13,649 nt of DNA from an uncultured Campylobacter sp. (GCF_938045405.1 NZ_CALIMW010000244.1:1-13649), one strand, 5' to 3'. Counted from the first letter of the stretch, positions 1-6,394 are shown. Translations and numbers: made by a program. The notes: generated by a model from the letters alone, not told the origin.

Positions 1-386
1 CGGAGAATAACCCTCAATCTTGCAATCGTAGAATTCCATCCCGTTGGGAATTGAAACTTCGCTCGCGCTCCAGCTCGCTATACACCCCCATCGTAGAATT
101 CCATCCCGTTGGGAATTGAAACCACTAAGCGCGCTTAGCTCGATCCCGCTAAGCGACAGTAGAATTCCATCCCGTTGAGAGTTGAAACAGCGTATCCATT
201 AGCACCTTGCCGTATGTATCTACAAGTAGAATTCCATCCCGTTGAGAATTGAAACATCGTCATATCTAGGCTAGCATGACCTAGTATCTGTAGAATTCCA
301 TCTCGTTGGGAATTAAAACTTCTGCCACTGCATTTTATAGCGTCCCGCAGGAATGTCGAATAATTCTATCCTTTGGGAATTGAAAC
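1..386 (+). CRISPR. CRISPR array 1, core (six repeats, left end cut by the window)
   Basis: Thirty-base repeats start with GTAGAATTCC and end with GGGAATTGAAAC. They lie at 28-57, 93-122, 159-188, 226-255, 290-319 and, degenerate, 357-386. The five spacers between them are 35, 36, 37, 34 and 37 bases and differ from each other. Bases 1-27 are the end of another spacer, so the array continues to the left. Repeats 1 and 2 are identical; repeats 3, 4 and 5 carry one or two substitutions; repeat 6 keeps only its 3' half intact. Decay toward the right, together with the ATTGAAAC 3' end, suggests that the leader lies to the left and that transcription is rightward. Such repeat ends are common in type I-B and type III systems, so the subtype is inference. 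AATTCC and GGAATT inside the repeat could pair as a short stem. No cas gene is in the window. Confidence 0.96.
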
Positions 387-514
387 GCCTAAATGGGCTT
401 ATTGCATGATTTGCGTAGGCGGTAGGATTCATCTTGCTGAAATCAAAACGGATTTACGCGATACGACTTTCGCGGCGGAAATGTGTAGAATTCTCATCTT
501 GATAGAAAAATTTA
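387..514 (+). CRISPR. Decayed trailer end of CRISPR array 1 (two eroded repeats)
   Basis: The array periodicity continues past the last obvious repeat. Bases 422-449 (start GTAGGATTCATC, end ATCAAAAC) align to the repeat with two gaps and several substitutions. Bases 485-514 begin with a perfect GTAGAATTC and then diverge. The intervals 387-421 and 450-484 are both 35 bases, exactly spacer length. This spacing is the main support, because sequence identity alone is only moderate. An open frame at 373-609 crosses this stretch, but it starts inside a repeat and is best read as chance. Confidence 0.7.
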
Positions 515-1026
515 AAAAGATTAGTTGTGGCTGGGATATGATACAGCATGGGGCACTTATGCGAAATTCATTCGGTTTCAATTTGCCACCAAATATATTA
601 AATTTATGAGTTACGAATGAAATTTTGGAGTTACTCTCAAATTAAAATTTTAACGAACTATATATTTACCACAATATAAATAGATTTAAATGCAACTCAT
701 TTAATAGCAAATTCAAAATATTTGTAAAAATGCACGCTAGGGATCTTAAAAGCTAAGTTAAAGTAAGAATTTCGCATTAATTTCAATTAAATTTACGCTA
801 CAAATTTAAGATCATGAGCCAAAGTATAGAATTTAAAATTAAATTAGATGATGCCAAAGAGGCAGAAAGATGGAAAAATTTTTATAAAGCAGAATTTGCT
901 AGCATCCTCTGAAAGTGCAAAACAAAGAATATCGGCGTGGTCGTCATAAAAATGAAAAATCATCTAAATTTAATGGATACTACCGCCTTTGCCACATAAA
1001 GTATAATAAATAAATGCCTCCGCCAA
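515..1026. other. AT-rich stretch without a convincing intact gene
   Basis: This stretch separates the eroded end of array 1 from the leftward regulator operon. It is much richer in A and T than the flanking genes and has no long open frame on either strand. The only coding trace I see is the short interrupted frame at 814-999. A faint further repeat-like segment near 561-590 (GCGAAATTCATTCGG) is too diverged to count. Confidence 0.5.
814..999 (+). pseudogene. Possible small interrupted ORF (in-frame TGA)
   Basis: An ATG at 814 opens a frame of 32 charged residues (MSQSIEFKIKLDDAKEAERW and onward). It is stopped by TGA at 910-912 and continues in the same frame for 28 codons (KCKTKNIGVVVIKMKNHLNL and onward) to TAA at 997-999. 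The composition on both sides of the TGA looks protein-like, so one substitution may have broken a gene of about 61 residues. The upstream ribosome-binding match is poor and I recognise no family. It may equally be chance in AT-rich DNA. Confidence 0.22.
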
Positions 1027-1161
1027 TTATTTTTTAAAATTTTTAAAAAATTTCTTCAAAAGCGCCTTGTAAAAGATCGCGAATTTCGACTCTTTTTTCT
1101 CATAAATCACGCGAAAGACGCCCTGTAGATCCAGCTTTTCTTGCAAAGTAATGTTTTGCAC
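1027..1161 (-). CDS. Hypothetical 44-residue basic protein, GTG start, coupled to the XRE gene
   Basis: On the minus strand a GTG at 1161-1159 opens 44 codons ending in TAA at 1029-1027. The upstream regulator's last codons, GGA GAG followed by TAG, form the ribosome-binding site GGAG six bases before this GTG, and only one base separates the stop from the start. This is typical of translational coupling. The product begins VQNITLQEKLDLQGVFRVIY and ends in a Lys/Phe-rich tail (KKFFKNFKK), so it is strongly basic at the C terminus. I do not recognise a family. Its tight link to the regulator suggests co-expression; a role as partner or effector of the regulator is speculation. Confidence 0.5.
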   Translation of the reverse strand: MQNITLQEKLDLQGVFRVIYEKKESKFAIFYKALLKKFFKNFKK

Positions 1162-1162
1162 T

Positions 1163-1408
1163 CTACTCTCCTATAAGTTTTTTTATCTTATGCAGCACAA
1201 ACGCAGCGTCGTCGCTATCGAGCTCGCACAACATCTGGCATATCGCGGTCGCGGCCTGCGGCTTGGTCGTGCCCAAGCGCCAGTCCTGATACGTCCGCAT
1301 CGACACGCCTAACCTCTGCGCCATCGCGGCGTGCGAGATCTTTTTGCCGTTGTTTTTGGCTTCGACGGCATTGTGCAAAATGTTGAATATATCGCTCGTT
1401 TCTAACAT
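1163..1408 (-). CDS. Small XRE/Cro-type helix-turn-helix regulator
   Basis: The 81-residue product (from ATG at 1408) is almost entirely a Cro/C1-like DNA-binding domain. The segment ISHAAMAQRLGVSMRTYQDW, with a following GTTKPQAATA, matches the helix-turn-helix pattern in which AAMAQRLGVS contains the first helix and turn and RTYQDWRLG the recognition helix. A TTG at 1423 would add five residues (MYNFH). I prefer the ATG, because a TATAAT lies six bases upstream of it and would overlap the TTG start. No Shine-Dalgarno sequence is visible before either start, so a leaderless message is possible. The gene sits alone between two CRISPR arrays with a coupled 44-residue ORF downstream, and an inverted repeat upstream could be its own operator. 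Regulators of this size occur in toxin-antitoxin pairs, prophage remnants and solitary loci; nothing here decides between these. Confidence 0.8.
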   Translation of the reverse strand: MLETSDIFNILHNAVEAKNNGKKISHAAMAQRLGVSMRTYQDWRLGTTKPQAATAICQMLCELDSDDAAFVLHKIKKLIGE

Positions 1409-1414
1409 ATGAAA

Positions 1415-1471
1415 ATTATACAAATTTATTCGTTAATTATACATAAAATCGTATAAAATGAATAAAAATCG
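1415..1471 (-). promoter_or_regulatory. Promoter and candidate operator of the XRE gene
   Basis: Reading leftward there are two TATAAT boxes, at 1441-1436 (as TGTATAAT, an extended -10) and at 1420-1415. The first overlaps the inverted repeat TTATAC, eight bases, GTATAA at 1437-1456. A direct repeat, ATAAAATCGT at 1443-1452 and ATAAAAATCGT at 1461-1471, lies in the same region. An inverted repeat over a -10 box directly upstream of an XRE gene is the usual layout for autorepression. That function is inferred. Confidence 0.45.
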
Positions 1472-1700
1472 TGTCATTCATAAGTAAAAATAGCAAAACA
1501 CTTCGTTTATCCGTGTGAATTATACAGAATACTGCATAAAATAAACATAAAATTTTATAAAATTTTGCATATTATGCCGTAAAGATGAACCGGCCCACGC
1601 AAACAGGCATCTTATAGAACGGCACATTAAATTTTTAAACCGGGATATATGAAATTTTAATATCGAAGCTTTTGGGATTTGATTTTTTTGATCGATTCTG

Positions 1701-1989
1701 GCAGCTATTACAAACAAGATGGAATTTTACCCTATGCCGAGCCATATATGCCGACGCAAAGAGCGTTTCAATTCCTAATGGAATAGAATTCTACGGAAAG
1801 GCGGTGAATGCGGGATATGTGAGTTTCGCATTTCAATTCCCGTTGGGAATTGAAACTATGGACGACAGCCGCAGAGAAAAGCGAGCGACGAAGTAGAATT
1901 TTCTATTCCACTAGGAATTGAAACGTGATATACTTTCATCACGTAGCCTGTGGCGTTGTGTAGAATTCCATCCCATTGGATAGAATTCC
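1701..1989. CRISPR. CRISPR array 2, short and divergent (repeats in both orientations)
   Basis: Repeat units of the array 1 family occur here in opposite directions. Leftward repeats: 1701-1730 (degenerate, about 21 of 30 bases match the reverse complement of the array 1 repeat) and 1765-1794 (clean, GTTTCAATTCC to GAATTCTAC). A hairpin-shaped unit lies at 1831-1856. Rightward repeats: 1893-1924 (32 bases, two extra T) and 1960-1989 (GTAGAATTCCATCCCATTGG, then diverged). The intervals between units are 34, 36, 36 and 35 bases, all spacer-sized. The units at 1765 and 1893 share a variant core, CTATTCC then A, then T or C, then TAGG. A weaker leftward copy may exist at about 1631-1660 and a broken rightward one at about 2013-2048. 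No leader or cas gene is recognisable beside it. Confidence 0.78.
1831..1855. repeat. Perfect 11-bp inverted repeat at the centre of array 2
   Basis: TTTCAATTCCC and GGGAATTGAAA are exact reverse complements separated by GTT. The right part (CCCGTTGGGAATTGAAAC) is identical to the 3' part of the array 1 repeat. The left arm matches the same 3' end in the opposite direction. The unit sits exactly where repeat orientation switches. Confidence 0.85.
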
Positions 1990-2092
1990 GAAGGGTCTTG
2001 AGGTGCACAATCATAGAATTTAATGCGTTTCTATATATTAGGAAATAAATTCCTAGCAAGCCTTCCTAGCAAGTAATCTTCATTGGCAAGAT

Positions 2093-2995
2093 TTAACCCT
2101 TTTTCTTATCCTTCTTGTTCTTGCGAGAGGGGCTTTCCAGCTTGCGCCAAGCCTCGCTTTTTTGGCTATCCTCCATTAGCACTATCTCCCTGGTGCCGTT
2201 TCGCACGAGGTTTGGATCCACTGCAAGCTCCTTCGCATCGATTTTTTCGGGATAGTCTATGCGCGAGAGTATGCAGCGGAAGGCGTTTAGCCGCGCGATC
2301 TTTTTGTCGTTGCTATCAAGGATCGTCCACGGCGCAAACTCGGTATTTGAAGCGAGCAGCATCGAGTATTTTGCGAGCGTGTATTGATTCCACAGCTCCT
2401 GCGATCTCGCATCTACCGGCGAGAGTTTGTATTGCTTCAGCGGGTCGGTGCGGCGCGATTCGAAGCGCCTTTTTTGCTCCTCTTTGGAGACCGAAAAGTA
2501 AAATTTAAACAAGATTATCCCTGCACTTACCAAAAGCTCCTCAAATTTAGGCACTTGGCGCAGGAAATCTTTGTGCTCGGCGTGAGTGCAAAAGCCCATC
2601 ACCGGCTCGACCATCGCGCGGTTGTACCAGCTGCGGTCAAAGATCGTGATCTCGCCGCCGCTAGGTAGGTGCGCGACGTATCGCTGGAAGTACCACTGCG
2701 TCTTTTCGACATTGCTCGGCTTTTCGAGCGCTACGATGCGGCATCCGCGCGGGTTTAGGTGCTCGGTTAAACGCTTGATCGTGCCGCCTTTGCCCGCCGC
2801 GTCGCGCCCCTCCATCAAAATCAAAATTTTTAAGCCTTTTTCTTTTACGAATTTTTGCAGCTTCAAAAGCTCGATCTGGTATCTCTCAAGCAGCGTTTCG
2901 TAGTCTTTGAACGAGATTTTTTCATACTTTGAGCTTTTAAATTCTATCTCTTTCAGCGCTATTTCGCCTGTTTCGGTTTTGATCTCTTTGCTCAT
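2093..2995 (-). CDS. ppk2: Polyphosphate kinase 2 (PPK2 family)
   Basis: This 300-residue protein is a soluble P-loop kinase that uses inorganic polyphosphate to phosphorylate a nucleotide, typically ADP or GDP in class I PPK2 enzymes. The Walker A loop GRDAAGKGG is at residues 63-71 and the Walker B strand and following motif ITIFDRSWYNRA at 116-127. The basic lid segment RRFESRRTDPLKQYKLSP is at 177-193. The length fits a single-domain, class I-like PPK2. The last dozen residues are a Lys/Arg-rich tail (SRKNKKDKKKG) that may be a disordered, polyanion-binding extension. A perfect AGGAGG (3005-3000) lies four bases before the ATG. The gene is transcribed leftward, divergent from dsbD, and ends close to array 2. 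Substrate preference between ADP, GDP and AMP cannot be read from the sequence. Confidence 0.95.
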   Translation of the reverse strand: MSKEIKTETGEIALKEIEFKSSKYEKISFKDYETLLERYQIELLKLQKFVKEKGLKILILMEGRDAAGKGGTIKRLTEHLNPRGCRIVALEKPSNVEKTQWYFQRYVAHLPSGGEITIFDRSWYNRAMVEPVMGFCTHAEHKDFLRQVPKFEELLVSAGIILFKFYFSVSKEEQKRRFESRRTDPLKQYKLSPVDARSQELWNQYTLAKYSMLLASNTEFAPWTILDSNDKKIARLNAFRCILSRIDYPEKIDAKELAVDPNLVRNGTREIVLMEDSQKSEAWRKLESPSRKNKKDKKKG

Positions 2996-3070
2996 ATCGC
3001 CTCCTAAAAATTTTAAGGAATTTTACAAAAAAGTTCTTTATATTACACTATAAATTCATACTTATTACGT

Positions 3071-3097
3071 TAGAATGTAGGAAAAAATTTCAAAGGA
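3071..3097 (+). promoter_or_regulatory. Candidate promoter and ribosome-binding site of dsbD
   Basis: In the 108-bp divergent gap, TAGAAT at 3071-3076 is a plausible -10 box. An AAGGA at 3093-3097 lies six bases before the TTG start of dsbD. Campylobacter housekeeping promoters lack a conserved -35 box, so the -10 is the only base-level evidence. The opposite promoter for ppk2 must also lie in this gap, but I cannot choose among several AT-rich candidates. Confidence 0.35.
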
Positions 3098-3103
3098 TAA
3101 AAT

Positions 3104-5077
3104 TTGATCAGATCACTTATTTTGGCAGCGCTTTTTCTTTTAGGTTTAGGCGCCGAGCCCCTGAAACCCTCCGATGCGTTCAAGCTTAACGTGGCGGCGC
3201 AAAGCGATAGCGTAACGCTAAGCTTTGATATCGCGGACGGGGTCTATCTCTATCAAAACGAGATAAAAATTTTCATTGGCGGCGCGGAGGTGACAAATTT
3301 AATAAATCTGCCCGCCGCGACCGAATACAAGGATTATAAAATTTACGAGGGCAAATTTAGCATCGCCGTGCCTTTGGGCCTCGTGCTTGCAAATGCCGCA
3401 GACAGCGATGATTTCGTACTTAACGGCGATTTTTTGGGCTGCACGAAGTCGGGCTTTTGCTACCAGCCGCAGCAGTTCGGCTTTAGCTTCAAGCGCGCGG
3501 CGGAGGGCTATGAGATCGGTAAAATTTCAAACTCCGAGCTGAAAAAATATCGAAAAGGCGCAAATTCCGCGCATATTTCTGACGCGTACAGCGCACAGAG
3601 CGGGAATTTAAATTTTGAAAGTAATACCGCAGCTTCGGGCGCCGCGGCAAATTCTGAGGCAAACTCGCACGCGGCGGAAAATTCCGCGGCAAGCTCGGCG
3701 GAAAGCGCTGCAGTAAATTCCGACGAAACCTCCGCGCAAAAAACTTCTCGCGGCGCAAATTCCATCTCCGAGCAGGATAAAATTTTAAATGTTCTCGGCG
3801 GCAAGAGCTTCATTGCGGCGATCGCGCTGTTTTTCGGCTACGGCGTGCTGCTCTCGCTAAGCCCTTGCGTCTATCCGCTCATCCCGATCCTCTCGTCGAT
3901 CATCGTGGCGAAAACTTCCTCGAAGCCGAGCGCGAAAAAAAGCCTCGCCGTAAGCCTCGCGTATATTTTCGGGATGGCGAGCTCGTATGCGATTTTAGGG
4001 GCTTTCGTGGCGGTTTTCGGGCAAAATTTACAGGGCCTGCTGCAAACTCCGCCCGCACTGATCCTAACCTCGCTCATATTCGCCGCGCTCGCGCTTTCGA
4101 TGTTCGGATTTTACGAGATCCGCCTGCCTGCGCGCTTTCAAAGCTTCTTAAATAGCAAAAGCGAAAATGCTGGCGGCCTGATCGGAGTTTTTTCGATGGG
4201 GCTTATCTCGGCGCTCGTCGTATCGCCGTGCATCTCTGCTCCGCTTGCGGGCGCGCTCGTTTATATCGCGGGCAGCGGCGATGTTTTGTTGGGCGCGGCG
4301 GCTCTTTTTGCGCTGGGGCTCGGAAGCGGCGCGCTACTGCTTGTGGTGGGGCTCGGTGGCGCACTGCCTAGACCCGGAGCTTGGATGGAGGCGGTGCCTA
4401 AAATTTTCGGCTTTTTGCTGCTTTTTACGGCGGTGTGGATTTCGCGCACGCTCATCGGCGAAAATTTAAGCCTGCTGATTTACGCGGTTTTAGGCGCGAT
4501 CTTCGCAGGATTTTTGGGGCTGTTTGACGGCGGCGCGGGCGGGATAAAGCGCGCTTTGGCTCTTATAATCGCGCTATATTCGGCGCTGCTGCTCGCGGGC
4601 TTTGCCAGCGGCGCGAAAGATTTTTCCAGGCCGCTTGGTAATTTGATCCCGCAAAGCACGAGATATTCCAGCGGCGGCCCCGGCGGCGAGAGCTTGCAAG
4701 CCGGCGAAATTTCTCGCGCTAAAAATTTAAGCGGCGCGCATTTTTCATTTGTGCGCGATCTGACGCAGCTGCGCGGCGAAATAGAAAATTCCAAAAAGCC
4801 CGTGATAGTGGATTTTTGGGCTAGCTGGTGTAAAAATTGCGAGCAGAGCGAGCGAGCGTTCGCAGATCCCGCTCTTGCGGGCGCTCTTGATAAATTTAGC
4901 CTTTTAAAGATCGATCTTAGCGAAGATAGCGAGCAAAATAGGGCGATAAAAGCGCATTTTAACGTATTCGGCCCGCCTACGATTCTGTTTTTTAAAGAGG
5001 GCGCCGAGATTGCGAACCTGCGCCAGATCGGCAGCGTAAATTCCGAAAAGCTGGCTGAGATTTTAACCGAAATTTAG
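3104..5077 (+). CDS. dsbD: Thiol:disulfide interchange protein DsbD
   Basis: This inner-membrane protein carries electrons from cytoplasmic thioredoxin to periplasmic thiol proteins. All three classic domains are present in 657 residues. After a signal peptide (about 1-17) comes the periplasmic alpha domain, with its redox pair C113 and C119 (GCTKSGFC). Next is a multi-helix membrane domain (about 234-500) with the buried pair C255 (SPCVYP) and C376 (SPCISAP). Last is a C-terminal thioredoxin-like gamma domain with WCKNC (C576, C579). Between the alpha and membrane domains, residues about 165-222 form an unusually long Ala/Ser/Asn/Glu-rich linker of low complexity. The start is TTG, supported by AAGGA six bases upstream and by the immediately following hydrophobic signal sequence. 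hisB follows after 48 bases and may be co-transcribed. Confidence 0.96.
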   Translation: MIRSLILAALFLLGLGAEPLKPSDAFKLNVAAQSDSVTLSFDIADGVYLYQNEIKIFIGGAEVTNLINLPAATEYKDYKIYEGKFSIAVPLGLVLANAADSDDFVLNGDFLGCTKSGFCYQPQQFGFSFKRAAEGYEIGKISNSELKKYRKGANSAHISDAYSAQSGNLNFESNTAASGAAANSEANSHAAENSAASSAESAAVNSDETSAQKTSRGANSISEQDKILNVLGGKSFIAAIALFFGYGVLLSLSPCVYPLIPILSSIIVAKTSSKPSAKKSLAVSLAYIFGMASSYAILGAFVAVFGQNLQGLLQTPPALILTSLIFAALALSMFGFYEIRLPARFQSFLNSKSENAGGLIGVFSMGLISALVVSPCISAPLAGALVYIAGSGDVLLGAAALFALGLGSGALLLVVGLGGALPRPGAWMEAVPKIFGFLLLFTAVWISRTLIGENLSLLIYAVLGAIFAGFLGLFDGGAGGIKRALALIIALYSALLLAGFASGAKDFSRPLGNLIPQSTRYSSGGPGGESLQAGEISRAKNLSGAHFSFVRDLTQLRGEIENSKKPVIVDFWASWCKNCEQSERAFADPALAGALDKFSLLKIDLSEDSEQNRAIKAHFNVFGPPTILFFKEGAEIANLRQIGSVNSEKLAEILTEI

Positions 5078-5125
5078 TGAAATTTAGATAGATTTCAAAC
5101 AAAATTTAGTTTTAAGGATTGCGCG

Positions 5126-5704
5126 ATGATAAGCAAAAATAGGGCTACGAAAGAGACTAAAATCGAGCTTGAGCTGGAGCTTTACGGGCGCAGCGCGGCA
5201 CAGATACAAACGGGCATCGGTTTTTTCGATCATATGCTTAGCGCATTTGCCAAGCACGCGTGGATCGATCTGAACTTGCTCTGTGAGGGCGATTTGCAGG
5301 TCGATTTTCACCACAGCGTCGAGGACTGCGGCATCGTGCTGGGAAGCGCGATCAAAGAGGCGATCTATCCCGCGCAAAACATCGAGCGCTTCGGCGATAG
5401 CGCCGTCGTGATGGACGAAGCCGCCGTAAGCGCCGCGCTTGATTTTTCCAACCGCGCGTTTTTGGTATTTGATTGCCCGAGCCTGAAGCACGGTAAGATC
5501 GGCGAATTCGATGCCGAGCTCGTGGAGGAATTTTTCCGCGCTCTGGCTTTCAACGCAAATTTAACGCTGCATCTAAGCCAGATCCGCGGCGAAAATCTAC
5601 ATCACGTCGCAGAGGCCGCGTTTAAGGCGTTTGCCGTCGCATTCCGTCGTGCGATAAGTATCAACGAGCGCGCCGGCGTGCCTAGCACCAAGGGCGTTTT
5701 ATAG
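5126..5704 (+). CDS. hisB: Imidazoleglycerol-phosphate dehydratase (monofunctional HisB)
   Basis: The enzyme dehydrates imidazoleglycerol phosphate to imidazoleacetol phosphate, the sixth step of histidine synthesis, in the cytoplasm. The 192 residues are the dehydratase domain alone, without the N-terminal phosphatase domain of the bifunctional E. coli enzyme. Metal-binding signatures are present: GIGFFDHM (30-37), DFHHSVEDCGI (60-70) and GENLHHVAEAAFKA (155-168). The C terminus STKGVL is typical. AAGGA at 5114-5118 supports this ATG. No other his gene is adjacent in the window, so the pathway genes are dispersed here. Confidence 0.96.
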   Translation: MISKNRATKETKIELELELYGRSAAQIQTGIGFFDHMLSAFAKHAWIDLNLLCEGDLQVDFHHSVEDCGIVLGSAIKEAIYPAQNIERFGDSAVVMDEAAVSAALDFSNRAFLVFDCPSLKHGKIGEFDAELVEEFFRALAFNANLTLHLSQIRGENLHHVAEAAFKAFAVAFRRAISINERAGVPSTKGVL

Positions 5705-5767
5705 CGGCAAATGCGCGCCAAATTTAGCAACATTAGCAATTCGCGGTTTTGTAATTTTATCGGCGTT

Positions 5768-5810
5768 TGAAATTTTACTCTCGCCGCCGCTTGAAATTTG
5801 CAAAATTTAG
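5768..5810 (+). repeat. Isolated copy of the AAATTTTA intergenic repeat
   Basis: This 43-base segment begins TGAAATTTTACTCTCGCC and ends GCAAAATTTAG. It parallels the units found after mrdA at 13201-13449: an AT-rich arm, a CTCGYC-like GC-rich centre, CTTGRAATTT, then AAAATTTAG. The surrounding gap 5705-5963 contains no convincing gene. An open frame across it has no family resemblance and reads through the repeat. Confidence 0.5.
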
Positions 5811-5963
5811 CCCTTGCCCCAGCAAAGCGCGCCGCTTTATTAAGATTGCTTACGCTGGCGGTGCATTTGCGCCCGCCGCGCGAGCCGCGAATATGCTATA
5901 TGAAATTTCACACCGTCGGAGCGCTAAAATGCCGCTTTGCATATTAAAATTTAAAGGTAAAAG

Positions 5964-6386
5964 ATGAATAATTTCGAGTCTCTTATGGAGATTTTAAATG
6001 TACTATTTTTGATCTGCTTTGTTTGGCTAATCGTGTGTTTGATTAAATTTATCAGATCAAAAGACGAGCCGGAGCGCCATAAAAGAGATAGAAAATTTCT
6101 AATCATTTCGACGATTGCGTTTTTATGCACCCTTACTCCGCTGGTATATTTTGAGTGGCTGCCGGATCTATTTATCTCGATCTCGGTTTTGATCGCGCTG
6201 CCGATAATTTCGTTTATTTTTCTAATCGTGTATTTAATAAAATTTATTAAATCTGCTAAAAGCGCGCCCGAGCGCCGCAGAAAGATTAGAAATATCCTGA
6301 TCCTTTCCACGTTTTTATTCATAATTTTTTCGGTGGTCTTAGCCGGCTTTTTATGGCTACTTGACCGCGCGCTTGCGCATATGTGA
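5964..6386 (+). CDS. Hypothetical four-helix membrane protein with internal duplication
   Basis: The 140-residue product appears to have four transmembrane helices (about 9-30, 45-63, 69-94 and 109-133) with charged loops between. It consists of two similar halves. The first half has WLIVCLIKFIRS then PERHKRDRKFLIIST (from about 21). The second has FLIVYLIKFIKS then PERRRKIRNILILST (from about 86). Each half is thus a helix, a basic PER-containing loop and a second helix. AAAGG at 5953-5957 precedes the ATG by six bases. The next gene starts eight bases downstream, so it heads a small operon with the 45-residue protein and the PstS-like protein. I do not recognise the family, and no catalytic motif is visible. 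Confidence 0.75.
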   Translation: MNNFESLMEILNVLFLICFVWLIVCLIKFIRSKDEPERHKRDRKFLIISTIAFLCTLTPLVYFEWLPDLFISISVLIALPIISFIFLIVYLIKFIKSAKSAPERRRKIRNILILSTFLFIIFSVVLAGFLWLLDRALAHM

Positions 6387-6394
6387 GGCATAAA

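Noticed and set aside
561..590. A possible ninth repeat of array 1
   Set aside because: Only GCGAAATTCATTCGG is suggestive, and the interval from the previous unit (46 bases) breaks the 35-base period.
373..609. 78-codon open frame on the plus strand
   Set aside because: It starts inside a CRISPR repeat and runs through two eroded repeats and their spacers; no family resemblance.
1163..1408. Calling the XRE protein an antitoxin or a prophage repressor
   Set aside because: No recognisable toxin or phage gene is adjacent; only the DNA-binding fold can be supported.
1631..1660. A further leftward repeat of array 2
   Set aside because: About half the positions match in an AT-rich region and the interval is 40 bases; not distinguishable from chance by eye.
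2013..2048. Another rightward repeat at the end of array 2
   Set aside because: It needs a 9-base insertion to align (TAGAATT, then CTATATATTAGGAA) and the preceding interval is short; left as a hint only.
2050..2073. Tandem 11-bp repeat TTCCTAGCAAG as an attachment or iteron site
   Set aside because: Only two copies, with no integrase, replication gene or other copy to support a role.
2075..2093. Hairpin AATCTT-N7-AAGATT at the ppk2 stop as a terminator
   Set aside because: Six AT-rich base pairs, no T-run in the ppk2 direction, and it touches the stop codon.
5767..5967. 66-codon open frame after hisB
   Set aside because: It lies over the intergenic repeat copy, has no ribosome-binding site, is extremely basic and Ala-rich, and overlaps the better start of the membrane protein.
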